Source: JACVRW01 sp963808545 (lineage in GTDB: Bacteria; Actinomycetota; Thermoleophilia; Solirubrobacterales; Thermoleophilaceae). From it: a stretch of DNA of 64,000 nt. The translations under genes and the position numbers were made by a program. The stretch's first letter is position 1; each line of letters starts with the position of its first letter. This document shows, piece after piece, positions 39,762 to 47,947 of this stretch. The notes under the pieces are model-generated. The model saw only the letters and a program-made list of their open reading frames with translations. It was not told the DNA's origin and ran no database searches. The stretch spans positions 4,275-68,274 of the forward strand of contig CAWEGB010000004.1 of the NCBI GenBank assembly GCA_963808545.1, in the 5' to 3' direction.

Positions 39762-40646
39762 AGGAGACGCTCGAGGTCCCCCATTACGGCGTCGGCCTCG
39801 TTGAAGATCTCGCCGTAGGTGTAGCGGCGGAACTCGTCGCCCCTGGTCCTGGCCTCGCGTTCGCGCCGCCGGTCCTGCTCCCACGCGTGGCGGGACCGGT
39901 GATAGCGGTAGCTGTCGAGCTCGACGGTCAGGTGGGCGGCCGGCCACCGGCAGTCGACGAAGTGGGTGCCGCTTTTGCGGTTCGTCTCCGGCGGGTCGAG
40001 GCCAACGGCGGCAATGAGGGTGAGGAAGCGGCGTTCCAGGTGGCTCAGTGTGACGTGGACGTCGCCGCGCATTACGCGCCGCAGCTCGCCCGCGCCCGGC
40101 GCATTGGGCCGACGGGCGAGAGCCTCCTCGACCTGCTCGGGAGTGGTGTGATGGCGGATGCCGGCCTTGTGGAAGGCGCGGGCGAGGTCGGGCGGTGGCA
40201 GGCGAGCGGCGACGTCCACGAAGGTGCATGGCACCGAGGTGACCGGGATCCCGCGCCAGAGGGTGCGGTCGCGCGGGCGCAGCTCGCGGCGAGCGCGGTG
40301 CGTGACGACGCCCTCGACCCGGCGGTTGGTCGGGGCGGTGACCTCGGGCAAGGGCGCTCGTCCCGTGATCAACCCAAGGAGATGTGCGGCGGCGAGCCCG
40401 CTGAGTAACGCGCGATCACCACACGCAAGGACCGCAGCCAGGTAGCGGCTTTCGATGGTCGGTGCCGAGTGGCCGACCCTGTATACGCCCGGATGGACCT
40501 GGATGAGCGAGCCGATCCTCAGTCGCCGCGTCGATCTCACGCCGCGAAACTCTGGCCGCCAAGAGCTGCCGCCGGGTCACCAGCCCATGCCGGCGGGACG
40601 CCAATCCCGCCAATCGCTCCTCCACCGTCCCGCTTTGGGCACCCAT
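39728..40646 (-). CDS. AbiEi-like antitoxin domain plus DUF559 nuclease-like protein (one frameshift)
   Basis: The N-terminal frame reads GTVEERLAGLASRRHGLVTRRQLLAARVSRREIDAA (ATG 40646), a winged helix of the AbiEi type, then shifts by one base near 40535 to RLRIGSLIQVHPGVYRVGHSAPTIESRYLAAVLACG, LLSGLAAAHLLGLI and a C-terminal DUF559 domain: THFVDCRWPAAHLTVELDSYRYHRSRHAWEQDRRRERE with the D...E-x-D nuclease-like residues. Fully conserved around the shift, so an assembly error is likely. These proteins are common in actinobacteria; defence or transposition link is unproven. Confidence 0.75.
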
Positions 40647-40686
40647 ACGGTGCCTAATGCGGGATTGCTCGGAAATTCGCCCCCTC

Positions 40687-40692
40687 TAGCCT
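40687..40692 (+). promoter_or_regulatory. -10 box for the SCO1-like gene
   Basis: TAGCCT ends 8 nt before GTG 40701, another case of the leaderless arrangement. Confidence 0.4.
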
Positions 40693-40700
40693 GCAGACCG

Positions 40701-41324
40701 GTGAACCCGAGGCTGCTGATAGCCCTCTTCCTCACAGCCGTCTTTGCGCTCGGAGCCCTCGCACTCGTCGCGAGTTCGCGAAGCGGCGACGACGGAGACG
40801 GAGACGACATCGCCACCGCCGGCAACCGCTTCGAAGGCGCGATCATGCCCAAGAACCTCCCGGCCCCCGACTTCGAGCTGACCGACCAGGACGGCGAGCC
40901 GATCTCCATGCGCGAGCTGCGTGGCAAGCCGGTGGTGGTCACCTTCCTCTACACCACGTGCGACGACAGTTGCCCGGTACAGGCCCAGACCGTGCGCGGC
41001 GCCCTCGACGAGCTCGGCCACGACGTGCCGGCCATCGCGGTGGCGGTGGATCCGCCGCGTGACACTCCCGAGCGCGCGCGGGCGTTCCTGTCGGAGCAGC
41101 GGGCCCTGGGCCGGATCGACTTCGTGCTCGGCTCACGCGCCGAGCTGCGCCCTCTCTGGGACGGCTTCTTCGTGCAGCCCCAGTCGGTGACACAGGAACA
41201 CAACGCCCGCTTCACGCTGGTCGACGCCGAGGGCTTCCAACGCGTGGGCTACCCCGGCGCCGAGGCCACGCCCGAGCGCCTCGCGCACGATCTTCGGATC
41301 CTCGAGCGCGAAGCCGCCGGCTAG
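40701..41324 (+). CDS. SCO1/SenC family copper chaperone-like protein
   Basis: 207 residues from GTG 40701. An N-terminal membrane anchor (LLIALFLTAVFALGALALVAS), an acidic spacer, then a thioredoxin fold: PAPDFELTDQDGEPISMRELRGKPVVVTFLYTTCDDSCP with the Cu-binding C87-x3-C91, AVDPPRDTPERARAFL, and a C-terminal His in TQEHNARF that would complete the metal site. Delivers copper or reduces thiols for cytochrome c oxidase assembly on the outer face of the membrane. cox genes are not in the window. Stand-alone. Confidence 0.85.
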   Translation: MNPRLLIALFLTAVFALGALALVASSRSGDDGDGDDIATAGNRFEGAIMPKNLPAPDFELTDQDGEPISMRELRGKPVVVTFLYTTCDDSCPVQAQTVRGALDELGHDVPAIAVAVDPPRDTPERARAFLSEQRALGRIDFVLGSRAELRPLWDGFFVQPQSVTQEHNARFTLVDAEGFQRVGYPGAEATPERLAHDLRILEREAAG

Positions 41325-41334
41325 GAACCACGAG

Positions 41335-42066
41335 CTAGGCCGACATCGCCTCGACCGCCTCCCGCGCTCGCCGCGACAGCTGCCTGACCAACCCCGGCTC
41401 CAAACCGGACAGCCTCCCGTCCCGGCGCAATGCGAGCGCCTCCTTCACCAGCTCGTCGTCCGCACCGCGCCCAAGCGCCCATTCGGCCGCCTCGGCCTTC
41501 GTTGACCACTCCCCTGTCTCCGCCCAGCGCCAGGTGCGAAGAGCGTTGAGCGCAGTGTCCGGACTGCCGGGCGCGTCAGCCGCGAACCAGTCGAGCGATG
41601 CCAGCACGGCATCCCGCAGGCGAGACAACGGTGGCGACGGAGCCAGCTGCTCGAGCGGCGGCCCGAACAGCGGCGTGCTCCGGCCGCGGGCGATCGCGAG
41701 ATCGAGCACGAACCAGAACGAGTCGGTCGCGGCTGGATCGAGCCCGGCATGCTCGATGTCGGCGCCCGTGTTGAGGTTGAGCGCGAACTCGCCGTCCGCC
41801 AGCCCCGCGCGCGTGTAGACCACCAGCTCGAGGCGCCGCGCCGGGACGGGCCGCCTCCGGTGTGAGAGCCCGGCGGCCAGCTCGAGCAGCGTCTCGGGCG
41901 CCACCGGCCGCTCGATCACCACGGCCACGTCCACGTCGCTCGCGCCCGGCTCGAACGCGCCGGCGCCCGCCCCTCCCACCAGCGACACGGCCACCACCTC
42001 GTTCCCAAGCGCAGTTCGCACCACGCGCAGAAGCTCCTCGAGGTAAGCAGTCAGGTCCGAATCCAC
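41335..42066 (-). CDS. AadA/DUF4111-like nucleotidyltransferase
   Basis: 243 residues from GTG 42066. VVAVSLVGGAGAGAFEPGASDVDVAVVIE is the nucleotidyltransferase loop: G-x-G-x-F ... S-D-V-D with the D-x-D metal pair. RRLELVVYTRAGLA then DSFWFVLDLAIARGRSTPLFGPPLEQLA match aminoglycoside 3''/9-adenylyltransferase-like proteins. The GS that normally precedes the loop is GG here. Resistance or another nucleotidylation role is undecided. Starts 58 bp from the divergent rrf2 gene; the longer frame upstream would overlap that promoter. Confidence 0.75.
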   Translation of the reverse strand: MDSDLTAYLEELLRVVRTALGNEVVAVSLVGGAGAGAFEPGASDVDVAVVIERPVAPETLLELAAGLSHRRRPVPARRLELVVYTRAGLADGEFALNLNTGADIEHAGLDPAATDSFWFVLDLAIARGRSTPLFGPPLEQLAPSPPLSRLRDAVLASLDWFAADAPGSPDTALNALRTWRWAETGEWSTKAEAAEWALGRGADDELVKEALALRRDGRLSGLEPGLVRQLSRRAREAVEAMSA

Positions 42067-42107
42067 GAAGCCGAAGTCTGGCGCGAATCCTTCTCCGACC
42101 GGCCGAG

Positions 42108-42113
42108 TAGGAT
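42108..42113 (+). promoter_or_regulatory. -10 box of the rrf2-suf operon
   Basis: TAGGAT ends 10 nt before ATG 42124. No ribosome-binding site separates them, so the suf operon is probably leaderless. The regulator it encodes may bind here to repress its own operon. Confidence 0.4.
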
Positions 42114-42123
42114 TTGGGTCACG

Positions 42124-42582
42124 ATGATGTTCTCCACGAAGGCCGAGTACGGGGTGCGCGTGATGGCTCACCTCGCCAAGCACGGCGGCGACACCCCGAT
42201 CTCACTCGGCTCGATAGCCGAGGCCGAGGGCCTGCCGCTCGCCTACCTGGAGCACCTGGTCCAGCGCCTGCGCAAGGCCGAGCTGGTCGAGTCGCGGCGC
42301 GGCGCCCACGGTGGCTACACCCTGGCCCGTCCCGCGGAGCTCATCAGCATGGCCGAGGTCGTGCGAGCCCTCGAGGGCGAGATCGCCCCCATCGAGTGCA
42401 TCAGCGCCGATCCCGACGGCACGCTCGTCTGCGTCCGTGAGGGCGAGGAGGGCCACGCGCCCTGCCCCACCAAGCTGCTCTGGACACGCGTGCAGGGATC
42501 CATCGTGCGCACCCTCAACGACATGACGCTGGCCGACCTGTCTCAGCCGGCGACCCGAAAGACGGAGACCCTCACCGCATGA
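42124..42582 (+). CDS. Rrf2 family Fe-S-sensing transcriptional regulator (SufR-like)
   Basis: 152 residues (the second ATG at 42127 is the more typical start, MFSTKAEYGVRVM). Winged helix TPISLGSIAEAEGLPLAYLEHLVQRLRKAELVESRRGAHGGYTLAR. Three cysteines C92, C103 and C114 in ECISADPDGTLVCVREGEEGHAPC are the Rrf2/IscR-type Fe-S ligands. First gene of the suf operon with sufC starting 4 bp before its stop. Expected to sense Fe-S status and control suf. Confidence 0.9.
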   Translation: MMFSTKAEYGVRVMAHLAKHGGDTPISLGSIAEAEGLPLAYLEHLVQRLRKAELVESRRGAHGGYTLARPAELISMAEVVRALEGEIAPIECISADPDGTLVCVREGEEGHAPCPTKLLWTRVQGSIVRTLNDMTLADLSQPATRKTETLTA

Positions 42583-43331
42583 CCCTGGAGATCCAGAACC
42601 TGCACGTCCGCACGGAGGAGCGCGAAATCCTCCATGGCGTAGACCTCGTCATCAAGAAGGGTGAGACGCACGCCCTCATGGGCCCCAACGGCTCGGGCAA
42701 GTCGACCCTGGCCAACACCCTCATGGGCAACCCCAACTACGAGGTCACCGAGGGCCGCATCCTGCTGGACGGCGAGGACCTGACCGAGGCCGACCCCGAC
42801 GAGCGCGCCCGCGCGGGTCTCTTCATGGCCTTCCAGTACCCGGCCACGATCCCCGGCGTGTCGGTGGCGAACTTCCTCCGTATGGCCATCAACGCCGGCC
42901 GCGAGGAGCCGATCAAGGTCAAGGAGTTCGGGCAGCTGCTCGGCACGAACATGGACCTGCTCAAGATCGACCGCGCGTTCACGAGCCGCTACCTGAACGA
43001 GGGCTTCTCCGGCGGCGAGAAGAAGCGGGCCGAGATCCTTCAGCTGGCGATGCTGCAGCCCGCCTTCGCCGTGCTCGACGAGACGGACTCGGGCCTCGAC
43101 ATCGACGCCCTGCGGATCGTCTCCGACGGCGTCAACGCCATGCGCGGCGACGAGCGAGGCTTCCTCATCATCACCCACTACACGCGCATCCTCGACTATG
43201 TGAAGCCCGACTTCGTGCACATCCTCATCGACGGCCGCATCGTCCGCGAGGGCGGCTCCGAGCTGGCCTCCGAGCTGGAGGACAAGGGCTACGAGTGGGT
43301 GCGCGAGGAGGTGGCCGCGAGTGCCGGCTAG
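42579..43331 (+). CDS. sufC: Fe-S cluster assembly ATPase SufC
   Basis: 250 residues. Walker A GPNGSGKST, Q-loop MAFQYP, signature FSGGEKKRAEILQLAML and Walker B AVLDETDSGLDIDALRI, with the SufC-specific TRILDYVKPDFVHILIDGRIV. ABC ATPase without membrane domain that powers the SufBCD scaffold. Overlaps rrf2 (ATGA) and sufD (by 11 bp). Position second, before sufD and without sufB, departs from the usual B-D-C order of actinobacteria. Confidence 0.95.
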   Translation: MTLEIQNLHVRTEEREILHGVDLVIKKGETHALMGPNGSGKSTLANTLMGNPNYEVTEGRILLDGEDLTEADPDERARAGLFMAFQYPATIPGVSVANFLRMAINAGREEPIKVKEFGQLLGTNMDLLKIDRAFTSRYLNEGFSGGEKKRAEILQLAMLQPAFAVLDETDSGLDIDALRIVSDGVNAMRGDERGFLIITHYTRILDYVKPDFVHILIDGRIVREGGSELASELEDKGYEWVREEVAASAG

Positions 43332-44604
43332 TTTCGTCGAAGACCGTCGCCGCGCCGCCCTGGAGGTCTACGAGGCCGAGGAGGTGCCCACCTGGCGCCG
43401 CTCCGGCTTCTGGACCACAACGCTTCGCGGCCTCGACCTCGACGCACTCGAGCCCAAGCGCTACGAGCTCGTCGACGAGCTGCCCGAGATCGTGCGCGAG
43501 GACCTCGGCGACGAGGAGCACGCCGCGCTGATCGTTCAGCACGGCGCCGGCGTCGTCCACACCCACGTGAGCGACGAGCGGATCATCGTGATGCCGCTCG
43601 AGCAGGCGGTGGAGGAGCACCCCGAGCTGGTGGAGCCGTACTTCGCCAAGCGGCTGCCCTTCGACGAGGGCAAGTTCCCCGCCGGCACCGCGGCGTTCTG
43701 GACCGGTGGCGTGTTCGTGCACGTGCCCAAGAACGTGCAGATCGAGAAGCCGATCCAGGTGGTCTGGCTGATCGACGAGCCCGGCACGGCGCAGTGGGCG
43801 CACACGCTGGTGGTGGTGGGCGAGCACGCCGAATGCCGGATACGCGAGTACTTCCTCGCTCCCGACTTCGAGGGCCAGGCCCTGCACTCGGGCGCCTTCG
43901 AGCTGTACGCGCTCCCCGGCGCCCAGGTCGATCTCGCCCACTACCAGGACTGGGGCTCGGGTGAGGTATACGACCTGTCCACGCGTCGCGTGGACATCGG
44001 CCGCGACGCCCGGGTCAAGTGGGTCCCGATCCACCTCGGCGGCCGCTTGACCAAGCAGACGCTCGACATCATCACCGCCGAGCTGGGCTCGGACATGCGC
44101 CACACCGGCATGTACTTCACCGAACGAGACGAGCACCTCGACCTGTTCACCTCGGATCGCCACGAGGCCGGTCACACCACCGGCGACACCGTCTGGAAGG
44201 GCGCGCTCACCGGCGACTCGCGCGCTTCGTACGAGGGCCTCATCCACATCATCCCGAAGGCGACCGAGGTGGACACCTACCTCCAGACCCACCAGATGCT
44301 GCTCTCGCCCAAGGCCAAGGGCGACGCGATCCCCTCGCTGATCGTCGAGGTGGACAACGTCAAGGCCTCGCACGGCGGCACCGTGGGCGAGCTCGATCCC
44401 GAGCAGATCTTCTACATGATGACCCGCGGCATCTCGCGCGCCGAGGCCGTGCGGGTGCTGGTGGAGGGCTACTTCGAAGAGGTCATCCAGCGCCTCGACG
44501 ATCCGGGCCTCGAGGACCTCGTCCGGCGGCGCATCTCGGAGAAGCTCGCCGGCGCCGAGGATCAGGTGCGCGAGTTCATCGGGGAGCGCGCAGAGGCGTC
44601 GTAG
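43321..44604 (+). CDS. sufD: Fe-S cluster assembly scaffold subunit SufD
   Basis: 427 residues from GTG 43321. N-terminal VPTWRRSGFWTTTLRGLDLD, beta-helix core with AAFWTGGVFVHVPKNVQIEKPIQVVWLID, YQDWGSGEVYDLSTRRVDIGRDA, and C-terminal LIVEVDNVKASHGGTVGELDPEQIFYMMTRGISRAEAVRVLVEGYFEEVI, which is the SufBD fold; the SHG...D-x-x-x-x-F-Y motif carries the conserved His. It lacks the extended N-terminal domain of SufB. Directly before sufS. Confidence 0.92.
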   Translation: MPASFVEDRRRAALEVYEAEEVPTWRRSGFWTTTLRGLDLDALEPKRYELVDELPEIVREDLGDEEHAALIVQHGAGVVHTHVSDERIIVMPLEQAVEEHPELVEPYFAKRLPFDEGKFPAGTAAFWTGGVFVHVPKNVQIEKPIQVVWLIDEPGTAQWAHTLVVVGEHAECRIREYFLAPDFEGQALHSGAFELYALPGAQVDLAHYQDWGSGEVYDLSTRRVDIGRDARVKWVPIHLGGRLTKQTLDIITAELGSDMRHTGMYFTERDEHLDLFTSDRHEAGHTTGDTVWKGALTGDSRASYEGLIHIIPKATEVDTYLQTHQMLLSPKAKGDAIPSLIVEVDNVKASHGGTVGELDPEQIFYMMTRGISRAEAVRVLVEGYFEEVIQRLDDPGLEDLVRRRISEKLAGAEDQVREFIGERAEAS

Positions 44605-45840
44605 ATGGCCACCGCCACCACACCCCTCGTGGACGTCCGCGCCGATTTCCCGGTGCTCACGCGCGAGTTCGACGGACAACGGGTGGCCTACCTCGACTCC
44701 GCCGCCACCTCCCAGCGGCCGCGCCAGGTGATCGAGGCGATGGACCGCTTCCAGAGCGAGTCCTACGCCCCCATCCACCGAGGCGTCTACGAGCTGGCGC
44801 GCGAGTCCACCGAGGCGTTCGAGGCCGCGCGCGACCGCATCGCCGGCTTCGTGGGCTGGGAGTCGGCCACCTCGATCTTCACCCGCAACGCCACCGAGGC
44901 GATCAACCTGGTGGCCTACTCCTGGGGCCGCGAGAACGTCGCCGAGGGCGACGAGGTGCTCATCACCGAGATGGAGCACCACTCCAACATCGTTCCCTGG
45001 CAGCTGCTCTGCGAGGCCACTGGCGCGAGGCTGCGCTACCTGTCGGTGGGCGAAGGCGGAGAGCTCTCGCTGGACGAGCTCGACTCGGTGCTGGCCGAGG
45101 GACGGGTGAAGCTGATGGCCGTCGCGCACGTCTCGAACGTGCTCGGCACCATCAACCCGGTGACCGAGATCGTCCGCCGCGCTCGCGCCGCCGGTGCGGT
45201 CACGCTGATCGACGGCTCACAGTCCGTACCCCAGCTCCCGCTCGACCTGTCCGACATCGACGCTGACTTCTACGCGTGGACCGGTCACAAGGCGCTCGGC
45301 CCCACGATCGGACTGCTGCACGGGCGGAGGGAGCTGCTCGAGGCGATGCCCCCCTTCCTGGGCGGCGGTCACATGATCTCCCGAGTCGAGCGCGAGCGCT
45401 CCACCTGGAACGAGCTCCCGTACAAGTTCGAAGCCGGGACCTCGGCCGCCACCGAGGCAGTCGGGCTGGGTGCGGCGGTGGACTACCTGGACGCGATCGG
45501 CATGGAGAACGTCCGCGCGCACGAGCGCGACCTCACCGAGTACGCGCTCGAGCGGCTGCCCGAGGTTGAGGGGATCACGCTGTTCGGGCCCACCGACCTC
45601 GACCGCCGGGGCGGGGTCGTTCCCTTCGCCATCGACGGCATCCATCCCCACGACATCGCCGAGCTCTGTGACCGCGAGGCGGTCTGCGTGCGGGCCGGCC
45701 ACCACTGCGCACAGCCACTCATGCGGGTGCTCGGCGTGGGCGCCACCGCACGGGCGTCGTTCCAGGTCTACAGCGACCGCGGCGAGGTCGACCGCCTGGT
45801 CGACGCCCTGGGCAAGGCACGCGAGGTCTTCGGTCTCTGA
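44605..45840 (+). CDS. sufS: cysteine desulfurase SufS
   Basis: 411 residues from ATG 44605, adjacent to the sufD stop. DFPVLTREFDGQRVAYLDSAATSQRP, THE-like NATEAINLVAYSWG, EMEHHSNIVPWQLL, the PLP Lys in DADFYAWTGHKALGPTIGLL, and the active Cys in VRAGHHCAQPLMRVLG are SufS type II signatures. Mobilises sulfur from cysteine to SufU. Second-type class V aminotransferase fold. Followed after 7 bp by sufU. Confidence 0.95.
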   Translation: MATATTPLVDVRADFPVLTREFDGQRVAYLDSAATSQRPRQVIEAMDRFQSESYAPIHRGVYELARESTEAFEAARDRIAGFVGWESATSIFTRNATEAINLVAYSWGRENVAEGDEVLITEMEHHSNIVPWQLLCEATGARLRYLSVGEGGELSLDELDSVLAEGRVKLMAVAHVSNVLGTINPVTEIVRRARAAGAVTLIDGSQSVPQLPLDLSDIDADFYAWTGHKALGPTIGLLHGRRELLEAMPPFLGGGHMISRVERERSTWNELPYKFEAGTSAATEAVGLGAAVDYLDAIGMENVRAHERDLTEYALERLPEVEGITLFGPTDLDRRGGVVPFAIDGIHPHDIAELCDREAVCVRAGHHCAQPLMRVLGVGATARASFQVYSDRGEVDRLVDALGKAREVFGL

Positions 45841-45847
45841 TGGTCTG

Positions 45848-46228
45848 ATGGACGCCCTCTATCGCGACTACATCCTCGAGCACTACAAGAACCCGCGGAA
45901 CTTCGGCGAGCTCGAGCCGCACGACCTCGAATGGCACGACCACAATCCGCTCTGCGGCGACGAGCTGGGTGTGCATGTGCTCGTGGAGGACGGCCGGGTC
46001 AAGGATCTGCGCTTCTGGGGCCAGGGCTGCGCGATCTCCCAGGCGGCGGCCTCGATCACCTCGGAGGAGCTGATCGGGATGCCGGTCGAGGAGATCGAGC
46101 GCCTGGGCGCCGAGTGGGTCATCGAACAGCTCGGCATCGACATCTCCCCCACGCGCCGCAAGTGCGCGCTGCTGTCACTCAAGGTGATGCGCGGCGCGGC
46201 CACGGGCGACGCCTCCTGGCCCGAGTAG
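45848..46228 (+). CDS. sufU: SufU-type sulfurtransferase
   Basis: 126 residues. YRDYILEHYKNPRNFGELEPHDL, the NPLCGDELGV cysteine-Asp pair, FWGQGCAISQAAASITSEELIG and RRKCALLSLKVMRGA provide the three cysteines and Asp of the zinc-binding SufU site. Accepts persulfide from SufS. Its stop is 4 bp before the convergent thioredoxin-fold gene. Last gene of the contiguous suf operon. Confidence 0.92.
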   Translation: MDALYRDYILEHYKNPRNFGELEPHDLEWHDHNPLCGDELGVHVLVEDGRVKDLRFWGQGCAISQAAASITSEELIGMPVEEIERLGAEWVIEQLGIDISPTRRKCALLSLKVMRGAATGDASWPE

Positions 46229-46231
46229 GAC

Positions 46232-46522
46232 TTAGCGCTCCGCCCCGCTCGCGGGGTTGTCCCTGGCCCACCGCACGATCTGCTCGGACTCGCGGATCAC
46301 CTCGCCGTCGTCGGTCACGAGCACCGGGACCCACTGCTGACCGGTCAGCTCGCGCACCTTGCCTCGGCCCGGGTTGAGCACGCCGGGCAGCGGGCCGAGG
46401 CCGTAGGTCTTCTTCACCTCGGGCCTCCACCCCGCCTCGGTCAGCGCCCGCTCGGCGTTGCGGCACGAATGGCCGCCGGGTCTCGGCGTGGGAAAGGTTC
46501 CCCAGCACACGTAAAGCTCCAC
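46232..46522 (-). CDS. glutathione S-transferase N-terminal (thioredoxin-fold) small protein
   Basis: 96 residues from GTG 46522, supported by TAGGGT 6 nt upstream on the minus strand. MELYVCWGTFPTPRPGGHSCRNAERALTEAGWRPEVKKTYGLG and QQWVPVLVTDDGEVIRESEQIVRWA match the GST_N_3/glutaredoxin-like fold, with the cis-Pro (VPVL) and E-S glutathione-binding turn. Two cysteines (C6, C20) near the active region. Actinobacteria lack glutathione, so another thiol is likely. Lies inside the suf region on the opposite strand. Confidence 0.75.
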   Translation of the reverse strand: MELYVCWGTFPTPRPGGHSCRNAERALTEAGWRPEVKKTYGLGPLPGVLNPGRGKVRELTGQQWVPVLVTDDGEVIRESEQIVRWARDNPASGAER

Positions 46523-46579
46523 GGCGCCACCCTATCCGCTGTCGGTTTTGGCCTCTCGCGCTGCGGGCAACCCTGAAGG

Positions 46580-47422
46580 ATGAGCTCTCACACCGAAAGC
46601 GTTCCGCGGCTGCCCCTCGGCGGCGGCGAAGAGATTCCCCAACTCGGCTTCGGCGTCTTCCAGGTGCCGCCCGAGGACACGACCGAAGTGGTCGTCCGAG
46701 CCCTCGAGGCCGGGTACCGGCACATCGACACGGCCGCCGCCTACCAGAACGAGGCGGGCGTCGGCCAGGCCCTCCGGGCCTCGGGGCTGGACCGCGACGA
46801 AGTATTCGTGACCACCAAGTGCTTCAACGACGACCACGGCTACGAGGAGGCCAAGCACGCGCTTCACTCGAGCCTCGACCAGCTCGAGATGAGCCACGTC
46901 GACCTGTACCTGATCCACTGGCCGGTGCCCGCTCAGGACCGCTACGTGGAGACCTGGAAGGCCTTCATCGAGATGCAGCAGGAGGGCCTGACGCGCAGCA
47001 TCGGCGTCTCCAACTTCCAGCCCGCACATCTCGCCCGGCTGGCGGACGAGACCGGAGTCACGCCGGCGATCAACCAGGTCGAGCTCCACCCGCGCCTGCA
47101 GCAGCCGGGCCTGCGCCGAGAGCACGCCGATCGCGGCATCCTGACCGAAGCCTGGAGCCCGTTGGCCCAGGGACAGGTGCTGGACGATCCGGTGATCACG
47201 GAGATCGCCCAGGCCCAGGGCAAGACCCCGGGCCAGGTGGTGCTGCGCTGGCACCTCCAGCTCGGCAACGTGGTCATCCCGAAGTCGGTGACCCCGGAGC
47301 GCATCGAGGAGAACCTCGACGTCTTCGGCTTCGAGCTGAGCGACGAGGAGATGGAGCAGATCGAGAGCCTCGACGCGGGCGAGCGCACAGGGCCCGATCC
47401 GGACACCTTCGTGCGCCCCTGA
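46580..47422 (+). CDS. aldo/keto reductase
   Basis: 280 residues, TIM-barrel NADPH enzyme. PQLGFGVFQVP, HIDTAAAYQNEAGVG (Asp and Tyr of the tetrad), VTTKCFND (Lys), DLYLIHWPVP (His), SIGVSNF and GNVVIPKSVTPERIEENLDVFGFELSDEEM (cofactor clamp) are all present. Usual substrates are aldehydes such as methylglyoxal. Sits between sufU and sufB; AAGG lies just before the ATG. Confidence 0.92.
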   Translation: MSSHTESVPRLPLGGGEEIPQLGFGVFQVPPEDTTEVVVRALEAGYRHIDTAAAYQNEAGVGQALRASGLDRDEVFVTTKCFNDDHGYEEAKHALHSSLDQLEMSHVDLYLIHWPVPAQDRYVETWKAFIEMQQEGLTRSIGVSNFQPAHLARLADETGVTPAINQVELHPRLQQPGLRREHADRGILTEAWSPLAQGQVLDDPVITEIAQAQGKTPGQVVLRWHLQLGNVVIPKSVTPERIEENLDVFGFELSDEEMEQIESLDAGERTGPDPDTFVRP

Positions 47423-47437
47423 GCCAGAAGTGAGAGC

Positions 47438-47893
47438 ATGGGCGCCGTGGCCGACAGATTCGGCGCATCCGTGACGATCGACCGGCCCGTCGAGGAGGTC
47501 TTCGCCTTCCTGGCCGACGGTGAGAACGACCCCAAGTTCAGCCCGCGCGTGCAGCAGATCGCGAAGACCACCGAGGGCCCGCCCGGCGTGGGCACGCGCT
47601 ACGCCAGCACGGTCAAGGACGCCGGCATGACGACCCAGCGGGAGTTCGAGTACACCGCCTTCGAGGAGCCGAGCCGCATCCGCTGGGCCGAGCGGTCGAA
47701 GAATGCCATCACGGTCCCCGACGGCGGCTACGACCTGGCTCCGGCGGGCGACCGAAAGACTGAGCTGACGTTCTTCAACACCTTCGAGGGCCACGGATTC
47801 GGCAAGCTGCTGCTCCCGCTGGCGCTGCGCTCGGCACGGAAGGGAGCCGACGATTTCGCTCGCTCGATCAAGGCCGCGGTCGAAGGCGCCTAA
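47438..47893 (+). CDS. SRPBCC family (START-like) protein
   Basis: 151 residues. FGASVTIDRPVEEVFAFLADGENDPKFSPRVQQI, GTRYASTVKDAG, REFEYTAFEEPSRIRWAERS and the C-terminal helix GADDFARSIKAAVEG form the helix-grip polyketide-cyclase/dehydrase fold. Binds a hydrophobic ligand; no catalytic residues assignable. 15 bp after the aldo/keto reductase. A second SRPBCC gene is at 50589. Confidence 0.85.
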   Translation: MGAVADRFGASVTIDRPVEEVFAFLADGENDPKFSPRVQQIAKTTEGPPGVGTRYASTVKDAGMTTQREFEYTAFEEPSRIRWAERSKNAITVPDGGYDLAPAGDRKTELTFFNTFEGHGFGKLLLPLALRSARKGADDFARSIKAAVEGA

Positions 47894-47930
47894 CTCCTAC
47901 TGCGGAAGTCGGGAAAGCCGCTCCGGCCGC

Positions 47931-47936
47931 TAGTAT
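47931..47936 (+). promoter_or_regulatory. -10 box for sufB
   Basis: TAGTAT lies 11 nt before ATG 47948 and 37 bp beyond the SRPBCC stop. It gives sufB a transcript of its own, separate from rrf2-sufCDSU. Confidence 0.45.
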
Positions 47937-47947
47937 TGGAGGCCGAT

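Noticed and set aside
41335..42183. Longer start (42183) for the nucleotidyltransferase
   Set aside because: It would run through the rrf2 promoter and the added residues are not family-like; GTG 42066 fits better.
43225..45129. 634-codon minus-strand frame over sufD/sufS
   Set aside because: Antisense shadow of high-GC coding DNA; sufD and sufS are unmistakable on the plus strand.
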